From contig CAVVFJ010000011.1 of NCBI GenBank assembly GCA_963747425.1, positions 100,065 through 164,064 on the forward strand: a stretch of 64,000 nt of DNA, given 5' to 3'. The translations under genes were made by a program, and so were the position numbers. The notes under the pieces were generated by a model, which made no database searches, was not told the origin of the DNA, and saw nothing but the letters and a program-made list of their open reading frames with translations. Origin of the DNA: DASUPK01 sp963747425. Lineage in GTDB: Bacteria > Actinomycetota > Thermoleophilia > Solirubrobacterales > 70-9. Below are positions 58,169-64,000 of this stretch, in pieces. Within the stretch, counting starts at the first letter, position 1, and each line of letters begins with the position of its first letter.

Positions 58169-58665
58169 GCGCGCACCGAACAGCGCTCGCACTGCTTCTC
58201 TGTCTCGGCACCGCAATTTCGCTGGCCGCCTGCGGCGGCGGGAATGACGGTGACGCAGTCCCTGCCTCGTCCTCCGCCGAGCTCATCAATCAGGCCGACG
58301 CGATCTGCGAGCGCGAGGACAACGAGATCGCGAAGGACATGGTCAACCGCTTCGGCGAGGACAGGCTGGGCCCGGCCCCGAAAGCCCAGGAGCGCGCCTT
58401 CGTCACCGAGACGGTGATACCGGGCATCCAGGCCCAGGTCGACGGGCTCTCCGAGCTCGAGGTCCCCGCCGACGATGGCGGGCAGTTCGATCAGTTCCTG
58501 GCGGCGATGCGCAAGGGGCTGCGGCAGGCACAGGGCGACCCGCTCGAGCTCACGGTCTATGGCGACAGGGCTCGCCGGAACCCCGTCTTCAAGGACGCAC
58601 TGCGACTTGCCGACGAGATCGGCTTCGACGACTGCACCGAGGGCGAGCCGGACATCCCGGGCTGA
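58165..58665 (+). CDS. Lipoprotein of unknown function
   Basis: 166 residues from GTG 58165, sharing GTGA with the previous stop. Signal peptide LALLLCLGTAISLAAC ends in a lipobox (LAAC). The rest is helical and acidic (AELINQADAICEREDNEIAK; FDQFLAAMRKGLRQAQ) with two further Cys. It converges on amtB with a 5-base gap. It is co-transcribed with the secreted protein and probably works outside the membrane. Confidence 0.7.
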   Translation: MSAHRTALALLLCLGTAISLAACGGGNDGDAVPASSSAELINQADAICEREDNEIAKDMVNRFGEDRLGPAPKAQERAFVTETVIPGIQAQVDGLSELEVPADDGGQFDQFLAAMRKGLRQAQGDPLELTVYGDRARRNPVFKDALRLADEIGFDDCTEGEPDIPG

Positions 58666-58670
58666 GCCGG

Positions 58671-59969
58671 CTAGGGCTGCGCCACCGGCGCCGGCAGCTC
58701 CTCGCCGGCCTCCGGGGTAACGAGGATCGCGCCTTCGCCTGAGGCGTAGGCCTCCTCGCCGTGATGGATCAGGTCCATGCCTAGCGCCTCGTCTCGTTCC
58801 TCACCGCGCAATGAGGTGACGAAGCTGATCCCACGCAGCAGGGCATAGGTCATCACGAACGCGTAGGCCGGTCCCGCCAGCGCGGCGAAGACCTGGTCGG
58901 CGAGCTGGCTCGGGTTGCCGTAGAGGATCCCGTCGGACACCCCGTTCCACGATGCCTGCGCGATGAAGCCGATCGCCAGGATCCCGGTGAAGCCGGCGAC
59001 GCCGTGGGCGGCGAGCACGTCGAGGGTCTCGTCGACCCGAGTGCGGGGGCGGTAGACGATCACGAAGTAGCAGGGCAGGGCGCCGACGGCGCCGAGCGCC
59101 AGGGCCCAGCCGGGGCTGATGAAGCCGCCCGCCGGCGTGATCAGCACGCAGCCCACGATGATCGCGGTGGCCGCGCCGATCGCGGTCACCCGCCGCCCCC
59201 GGAACAGGTCGAGCGCGAACCAGGCGACGAGCGTCGCCGCCGGGCAGAGCAGCGTGTTGGTGAAGGCGAGGACGCTGGGGTTCCCGGTGCTGAACCCGCT
59301 GCCGCCGTTGAAGCCGAACCAGCCGAACCAGAGCAGCCCGGCACCGAGCAGCACGTAGACCGCGTTATGCGGCAGCAGCGCCTGGCGCCCGTAGTCCTTG
59401 CGCGCGCCGACGACGAGAGCCGCGGCGAGCGCCGAGAAACCCGAGCCCATCTCCACCGGGACGCCGCCCGCGAAGTCGAGCGTGCCGCCCTCGATCAACC
59501 AGCCGCCGCCGAAGGCCCAGTGGGCGAGCACCGAGTAGACCAGGATCGACCAGAGGGCGGCGAAGACCATGAATGCGCCGAACTTCATCCGCTCCACCAC
59601 CGCTCCGGAGACGAGGGCCGTGGTGATGATGCAGAAGGTCGCCTGGAAGGCGAAGAAGACGAGGTGAGGGATCGTCGTGCCCTCGCGAGGCACGAATGTG
59701 ACGTCGTGCAGGCCGACGTAGTTGAGGCCGCCGATCAGGTCGCCGGTCCCGTCGAATGCCAGCGAGTAGCCGACCACGGCCCAGGTGACGGTGGCGACCG
59801 CGATCGCGGCGACGCACATCATGAAGGTGTTGAGGGTGTTCTTCGCCCGGACCAGGCCGGCGTAGAAGAGGCCGAGCGCCGGGGTCATCATCAGGACGAG
59901 CGCTGTCGCGGCCAGCATCCAGGCGGTGTCGCCTGTGTCGACCTGGGCCGCCGCGATCGGGATGCTCAT
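58671..59969 (-). CDS. amtB: Ammonium transporter
   Basis: 432 residues with eleven helices. The pore pair is His in LAHWAFGGGW and in LAAHGVAGFTG, the twin-His of Amt/Rh channels. Start ATG 59969 overlaps the glnB stop by 4 bases. It brings NH4+/NH3 in and is gated by GlnB/GlnK in most bacteria. C-terminal tail is longer than in E. coli AmtB, with LGMDLIHHGEEAYASGEG, a block common in actinobacterial Amt. Confidence 0.95.
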   Translation of the reverse strand: MSIPIAAAQVDTGDTAWMLAATALVLMMTPALGLFYAGLVRAKNTLNTFMMCVAAIAVATVTWAVVGYSLAFDGTGDLIGGLNYVGLHDVTFVPREGTTIPHLVFFAFQATFCIITTALVSGAVVERMKFGAFMVFAALWSILVYSVLAHWAFGGGWLIEGGTLDFAGGVPVEMGSGFSALAAALVVGARKDYGRQALLPHNAVYVLLGAGLLWFGWFGFNGGSGFSTGNPSVLAFTNTLLCPAATLVAWFALDLFRGRRVTAIGAATAIIVGCVLITPAGGFISPGWALALGAVGALPCYFVIVYRPRTRVDETLDVLAAHGVAGFTGILAIGFIAQASWNGVSDGILYGNPSQLADQVFAALAGPAYAFVMTYALLRGISFVTSLRGEERDEALGMDLIHHGEEAYASGEGAILVTPEAGEELPAPVAQP

Positions 59970-60322
59970 GAGCCGCCGACCGGGGTGACCGCCGCGTCAT
60001 CGGACTCGCCCGTGCGGATCCGGATCGCGCGCTCGAGAGGGACAACGAAGATCTTGCCGTCGCCGACCTCGCCGGTCCGGGCTCCCTCGCTGAGAGCCTG
60101 GACCGTCGGATCGACGAACGGATCGGTGACCGCGATCTCGAAGCGGACCTTGTCCGAGAGCTCGACCTTCACGGTGGTCCCGCGATAGGTCTCGACATGG
60201 TCGAGCTCGCCGCCGTGTCCCTGCACGCGGCTCATCGACACCCCCTTGACCTCCGCTCGGTAGAGCGCCTCCAGCACGTCGTTTGCCTTCTCGGGCCGCA
60301 CGATTGCGATCACGAGCTTCAC
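59966..60322 (-). CDS. glnB: Nitrogen regulatory protein P-II
   Basis: 118 residues from GTG 60322. PII blocks: MKLVIAIVRPEKANDVLEAL, T-loop GHGGELDHVETYRGTTV with the uridylylation Tyr51, and the ATP/2-oxoglutarate C-terminal GEVGDGKIFV. It binds and closes AmtB when nitrogen is plentiful. In actinobacteria GlnK is usually adenylylated at Tyr51. Order glnB-amtB is the reverse of the common amtB-glnK. Confidence 0.94.
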   Translation of the reverse strand: MKLVIAIVRPEKANDVLEALYRAEVKGVSMSRVQGHGGELDHVETYRGTTVKVELSDKVRFEIAVTDPFVDPTVQALSEGARTGEVGDGKIFVVPLERAIRIRTGESDDAAVTPVGGS

Positions 60323-60345
60323 GGATCCACCTCTCTCGGACGAGA

Positions 60346-60366
60346 CAACAGCGCCAGCCGCTGTTG
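60346..60366. repeat. Inverted repeat between the kinase gene and glnB
   Basis: CAACAGCG-CCAGC-CGCTGTTG, 8-bp perfect arms. It lies between glnB and the kinase, both on the minus strand. It may end kinase transcription or bind a regulator near the glnB promoter. Confidence 0.45.
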
Positions 60367-60401
60367 AGGGCGAACCTAACTGGGCCGCCCGACGGAACGA
60401 A

Positions 60402-61703
60402 TCAGCAGATACCGGGCCGGTCGATCAGGAGGCGAACCGTCGAGCCCCTGCGAACAGTCGATCCGGCGGCCGGCGACGTCTCGCAGACGTTCCAGTCGGA
60501 GGGGACCAGCACGCCGAAGAGGCCACCGCCGTCTTCGCTCGTGCGGAGCCCGAGATCGTCCAGCCGCCGCTCGGCGACGTCGAGCGGCTGCCCGGCGAGC
60601 GAGGGCACCTCGATCCCGCTCGGTGCCGGCGAGCGGCCGCTGTCCGCGAGCCTCGGCACCTCGACCAGCGCGGCGGCCCCGAGCGCGGCAACCACCAGCA
60701 GGACCGCGAGCACTGCGAGCCAGCGCCGTCGCCTCCGCCGCTTCGGCATCGGGTCGGTGGGCGGCAGGCCCGGGTCGCGGGAGAGGCGAACCGTCTCCGG
60801 CAGTGGCGCCGCCTCGCCCGCGGCCACGACGTGCTCGGGCTCGGTGACCGCCTCCCCTCGCGCGGCCGCGACCGCTGCGCGGCCGAGGTCGCCGGCGGAC
60901 GGGTACCGGTCGGCCGGGTCCTTCTCCATCGCCCGGCGGATCACCGGATCGAGCACCGAGGCCCTGCGGCCGCCGGTGGCCGGCGGCGCCTCGTTCACAT
61001 GGGCCCACATCTTCGCCGAGCTCTCCCGGTCGGCGAACGGGACCCGGCCCGTGAGCGCGTGGAAGAGCACGCAGCCGAGGGCGTAGACATCTGTGCGGGC
61101 GTCGACACGGCGCCCCTCGATCTGCTCCGGCGCCATGTAGTCGACGGTGCCGATCACCTGGCCGGTGGTGGTCAGCCCGCTCGTCGAGGCGATCGCCTTG
61201 GCGAGCCCGAAGTCCGTCAGGTAGGCGTCGCCGTCCTCGCCGACGATCACGTTGTGCGGCTTGACGTCGCGGTGGACCAGTCCGGCGGCGTGGACCGCGT
61301 CCAGGCCGTCGGCGACCTGCGAGATCAGCGCCGCGGCGTCGTCCGGGGGAAGGGCGCCGTCCATCGCCACCAGGTGGCCCAGGTCGCGCCCCGGCACGAA
61401 GCGCATGGAGACGTAGAGGAGGCCGTCGCGCTCCCCGGCGCCGAACACGGTGACCACGCGAGGGTGCTCGACCGACGCCGCGGTCAGCTGCTCGGAGCGA
61501 AACCGCGCGCGGAAGTCCTCGTCGTTCGCCAGCTCGGCGCGGATCACCTTGAGCGCCACCTGCCGCTCGAGGCGCAGCTCGGTCGCCAGGTAGACGATTC
61601 CCATTCCGCCGTGGCCGAGCGTGCGCTCGATGCGGTAGCCCGCGAACTCCGAGCCGGCCGACATCCCCGGCCCGCCCCCTCTGATCGTTCCCTCGACTGA
61701 CAC
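60402..61703 (-). CDS. Membrane Ser/Thr protein kinase with one PASTA domain
   Basis: 433 residues. Kinase domain about 20-280: GHGGMGIVYLA glycine loop, VALKVI lysine, HRDVKPHN catalytic loop, LTDFGLAK activation start and APEQIEGRRVDARTDVYALG. A membrane helix near residue 335 (RWLAVLAVLLVVAALGAAAL) leads to one PASTA repeat (VPSLAGQPLDVAERRLDDLGL). It is a short PknB-type sensor kinase that could watch peptidoglycan or muropeptides. It starts at ATG/GTG 61703. Confidence 0.93.
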   Translation of the reverse strand: MSVEGTIRGGGPGMSAGSEFAGYRIERTLGHGGMGIVYLATELRLERQVALKVIRAELANDEDFRARFRSEQLTAASVEHPRVVTVFGAGERDGLLYVSMRFVPGRDLGHLVAMDGALPPDDAAALISQVADGLDAVHAAGLVHRDVKPHNVIVGEDGDAYLTDFGLAKAIASTSGLTTTGQVIGTVDYMAPEQIEGRRVDARTDVYALGCVLFHALTGRVPFADRESSAKMWAHVNEAPPATGGRRASVLDPVIRRAMEKDPADRYPSAGDLGRAAVAAARGEAVTEPEHVVAAGEAAPLPETVRLSRDPGLPPTDPMPKRRRRRRWLAVLAVLLVVAALGAAALVEVPRLADSGRSPAPSGIEVPSLAGQPLDVAERRLDDLGLRTSEDGGGLFGVLVPSDWNVCETSPAAGSTVRRGSTVRLLIDRPGIC

Positions 61704-61842
61704 GGATCCTCAGTATGGCCGTACTTATCGCCGCCCCGGCTAGTCTGGGCGTCGTGACCGCCACCTCGATGGGCTATTGCGTCGTCTTCCAGACCCTGGC
61801 GAGCTCGCCCGAGCTCTCGGTCTCGTTCGACCGCGCGTAGCG

Positions 61843-62124
61843 GTGCCGCGGTCGGCGCGCGCAAGTCAGGTCCTCGATCGCGTCCGCCGGGTTCCCGCGG
61901 GATTCGTCACCACCTACGGAGATCTGTGCCCGGGGGCGCCGCGGTTCGCGGGGTCCGTGCTCTCCGAGTGCCACGACCCCGACGTCCCATGGCAGCGGAT
62001 CGTTCGGGCCGACGGGTCCCTGGCGAAGGGATTGCAGCAGCGCCGCCTGCTCGAGGCCGAGGGCGTGCCCTTCCGCGGAGCGCGCGTCGACATGGACGCC
62101 GCCTGGGTTCCGGCCGACCGCTGA
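61843..62124 (+). CDS. Alkyltransferase-like (ATL) DNA-binding protein
   Basis: 93 residues from GTG 61843. MGMT fold: SQVLDRVRRVPAGFVTTYGDL, then ...DPDVPWQRIVRADGSLAKG and EAEGVPFRG. The acceptor-Cys motif PCHR of O6-alkylguanine transferases is changed to PWQR, as in ATL proteins (which carry Trp). ATL binds O6-alkylguanine and flags it for excision repair without removing the alkyl group. The CH-to-WQ exchange is seen directly; the role is from the family. Confidence 0.82.
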   Translation: MPRSARASQVLDRVRRVPAGFVTTYGDLCPGAPRFAGSVLSECHDPDVPWQRIVRADGSLAKGLQQRRLLEAEGVPFRGARVDMDAAWVPADR

Positions 62125-62193
62125 GGCCCGGTAGCCGGCGCCCACGGGCAGGAGCCGGCCGCCCGGGCCGGAACAGGAACGCGGAGCCGCACG

Positions 62194-63176
62194 ATGATCG
62201 TCGACAGCGCCCACTACAAGGACGGCGTGCGCCAGCACGAGGAGGCGCTGAGCCCTGAGCGGGCGGCGGAGCTGCGGGACCTCCGCCGGCGCCGGCGAGT
62301 TCGTCTGGATCGGCATCCACGAGCCCGCGCCTGGGGACCTGGAGCAGCTGCAGGAGGCTGTTCGGCCTGCACGAGCTCGCGGTCGAGGATGCGCAGCAGG
62401 CCCACCAGCGGCCGAAGATCGAGGACTACGACGAGAACGTCTTCGTCGTCCTGAAGACCGCGCATTACCACGAGGACCGGGAGGTTGTCCATTTCGGCGA
62501 GATCCACCTCTTCGCCGGCCCCGGATACGTGATCACCGTTCGGCACGGGCCCGGCAGTGAGCTGGCCACGGCCAGGCAGAGACTAGAAGCGCGTCCCGAC
62601 CTGGTCAGGCTCGGAGCCTCGTCGGCGGTCTGGGCAGTTCTCGACAAGGTCGTCGACGACTACATTCCCGTGGTCGACTCGATCGAGGACGACATCGAGG
62701 AGGTGGAGAAGGACGTCTTCGACGACGACATCCCGGCCCCGACCGCCCGCATCTACAACCTGAAACGGGAGGTCATCGAGTTCCATCGAGCAGTCTGGCC
62801 GCTTCTCAACCCACTCGAGACGCTTGAGCAGGGCGGGTTCGAGCGGGTGCCGGAGGACCTGCGCAGCTTCTTCCGTGACGTCGCCGACCACGCCCGCCGG
62901 GTGGACGAGCAGGTGCAGTCTCAGCGCGAGCTTCTCACGAGCGTCCTGCAGGCGAACCTCTCGCTGGTCAGCGTCAACCAGAACGAGGTGGTGAAGCGGA
63001 TCTCGGCGATCGCGGGAATCGTCGCCGTGCCGACCTTCATCGCCTCGGTCTACGGCATGAACTTCGAGCACATGCCCGAGCTCGATTGGCGCTTCGGGTA
63101 CCCGCTCTGTCTTGCGTTCATGGGACTGGTCGCGCTCGCGCTGGTCGGCTACTTCAGGAGGATCGACTGGCTCTAA
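62194..63176 (+). pseudogene. corA: CorA-like magnesium/cobalt transporter gene with two +1 frameshifts
   Basis: Three frame pieces give one CorA: frame 1 from ATG 62194 (MIVDSAHYKDGVRQHEEALS), frame 2 from about 62297 (EFVWIGIHEPAPGDLEQLQ), frame 3 from about 62361 (FGLHELAVEDAQQAHQRPKI) to 63176. The C-terminus carries the signature YGMNFEHMPELDW and the last two helices. One extra base at about 62284-62296 and one at about 62360 must be removed to join them. All three pieces are well conserved, so sequence error is likely. Joined length is about 326 residues. Confidence 0.85.
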
Positions 63177-63186
63177 TCTGGATTTG

Positions 63187-64000
63187 ATGCAGCCGTTACT
63201 CGCGCACGTCGGCGGCCCGGTGTTCGAGCCTCTCCAGGCCGCGGTGCTCACGCTGGTCGCGACCGCTTACTCGCTGCGCGCGATCAACCTTGCCCAGGAG
63301 CATCGCCCGGTGTCGACGTGGAGGCTCGTTTGCTTCGCGTCGGGCCTGGGCCTGATCGCGATCGCCTTCATCTCCCCGCTCGGCCGCCTCGACGACGAGC
63401 TGGTCCTCGCCCACATGGGCCAGCACCTGCTGATGGGTGACCTCGGGGCGTTGTTGCTCGTACTTGGGCTGACCGGGCCGCTGCTTCAGCCCCTGCTCGC
63501 CAACCGCTGGCTGGGATGGCTCCGCCACCTCGCCCACCCGCTGGTCGCGCTCCCTCTCTGGGCGGTCAACCTCTACGTCTGGCACCTCCCGGTGCTCTAC
63601 CAGGCGGCGGTCGCGCACAACTCGGTCCACGCCCTACAGCACACCTGTTTCATTGGCTTCGGGGTGTTGATGTGGATGCCGCTGGTCGGGCCCCTGCCGC
63701 AGCCCCGCTGGTTCGGGATCCCGGCGAAGATCGGTTACCTGATCGGCGTTCGCTTCGCCGGCATCGTGCTCGGCAACGTCTTCATGTGGTCGAACTCGGT
63801 CTTCTATCCGGACTACGCGGCAGGGGAGGCGAAGTGGCACATCTCTGCAGTGACCGATCAGAGCATCGCCGGCGTGATCATGATGATCGAGGGCGGGTTC
63901 GTCACCCTGGGCGTGCTCGTCTGGCTCTTCCTCCAGTGGGCTCAGCAGGACACGGAGCGCCAGCGGCTCCTCGACCTGGCCGATTCGCGCGGCGTCCCAC
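63187..64000 (+). CDS. ctaG: CtaG-type cytochrome c oxidase assembly protein (partial)
   Basis: 271 codons from ATG 63187; the gene runs off the window without a stop. Multi-helix membrane protein with the caa3_CtaG pattern: SPLGRLDDELVLAHMGQHLL, WHLPVLYQAAVAHNSVHALQ, and conserved His pairs (HM, QH, WH, LQH) that could bind copper. It lies 10 bases after corA. CtaG delivers copper to the CuB site, which fits the oxidase at 9.3 kb. The very end may be missing, so tail features cannot be judged. Confidence 0.88.
   Translation, partial: MQPLLAHVGGPVFEPLQAAVLTLVATAYSLRAINLAQEHRPVSTWRLVCFASGLGLIAIAFISPLGRLDDELVLAHMGQHLLMGDLGALLLVLGLTGPLLQPLLANRWLGWLRHLAHPLVALPLWAVNLYVWHLPVLYQAAVAHNSVHALQHTCFIGFGVLMWMPLVGPLPQPRWFGIPAKIGYLIGVRFAGIVLGNVFMWSNSVFYPDYAAGEAKWHISAVTDQSIAGVIMMIEGGFVTLGVLVWLFLQWAQQDTERQRLLDLADSRGVP

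Noticed and set aside
61754..61840. 28-codon frame between kinase and ATL genes
   Set aside because: No ribosome binding site, no hydrophobic or conserved pattern; chance frames of this size are common.

Overview
The window is high-GC DNA with densely packed genes, many 4-base ATGA/GTGA overlaps and frequent GTG or TTG starts. Gene content (aa3-type oxidase genes with ctaA/ctaB/ctaG, a DUF1326/DUF2182 pair, a GH63 mannosylglycerate-hydrolase-like enzyme, R2lox-like ferritin, PASTA kinase, lysine-rich secreted proteins) suggests an actinobacterium, probably class Thermoleophilia (Solirubrobacterales/Gaiellales). That placement is inference from gene content; no marker phylogeny was run. I see no transposase, integrase, phage or CRISPR, so this looks like ordinary chromosome.

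Layout. 0-7.6 kb: tail of an enoyl-CoA hydratase, infA, an ABC-2 exporter/GH63 operon, an amidase with a small GatC/AtzG-like partner, and small secreted or zinc-ribbon proteins. 7.7-13.6 kb: a frameshifted GT4 glycosyltransferase, then coxB-coxA-(tandem USP-like protein)-coxC. 13.6-19 kb: SnoaL-like protein, an ASCH-domain remnant, secreted proteins, a diheme cytochrome c, a CBS protein, DUF1326 and DUF2182. 19-23.9 kb (minus strand): an operon running from a fused CoxB-CoxA-like protein through ctaA (frameshifted) and ctaB to two very small membrane proteins. 23.9-35.7 kb: an SCP2-SCP2-R2lox fusion, dinB behind an SOS box, mdlC, a nitroreductase-like protein, a D-lactate-dehydrogenase-like flavo/Fe-S protein, PAS-GGDEF-EAL, PAP2 and a flippase-like membrane protein. 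35.8-39.5 kb: trxB and a TetR-controlled P450-cyclase-TetR operon. 39.5-43.9 kb: a minus-strand thiolase/aminotransferase IV/acyl-CoA dehydrogenase/3-hydroxyacyl-CoA dehydrogenase operon. 43.9-51.6 kb: rhodanese, RibD-like, Nudix, SDR, OsmC, PduO, VOC, DUF1015, a broken HTH/LAGLIDADG-like gene, tRNA-Pro. 51.6-64 kb: acetolactate decarboxylase and a fatty-acid hydroxylase, a beta-helix protein, tRNA-Arg, a lipase, tRNA-His, amtB-glnB, a PASTA kinase, an alkyltransferase-like protein, corA (frameshifted) and ctaG, which runs off the end.

The most striking item is the 828-residue fused oxidase-like protein at 21377-23863. It aligns along its length with subunits II and I, yet every heme and copper ligand of subunit I, and three of the four CuA ligands I could align in subunit II, is replaced. 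It leads the operon that makes heme A. A complete, ligand-bearing oxidase sits 10 kb away. Other points of interest are an R2lox with its Val-Tyr pair fused to two lipid-binding domains, a TetR operator built as a 20-bp perfect palindrome, a short palindromic repeat inserted in two coding sequences, and five single-base frameshifts that are all +1 and so look like sequence errors.
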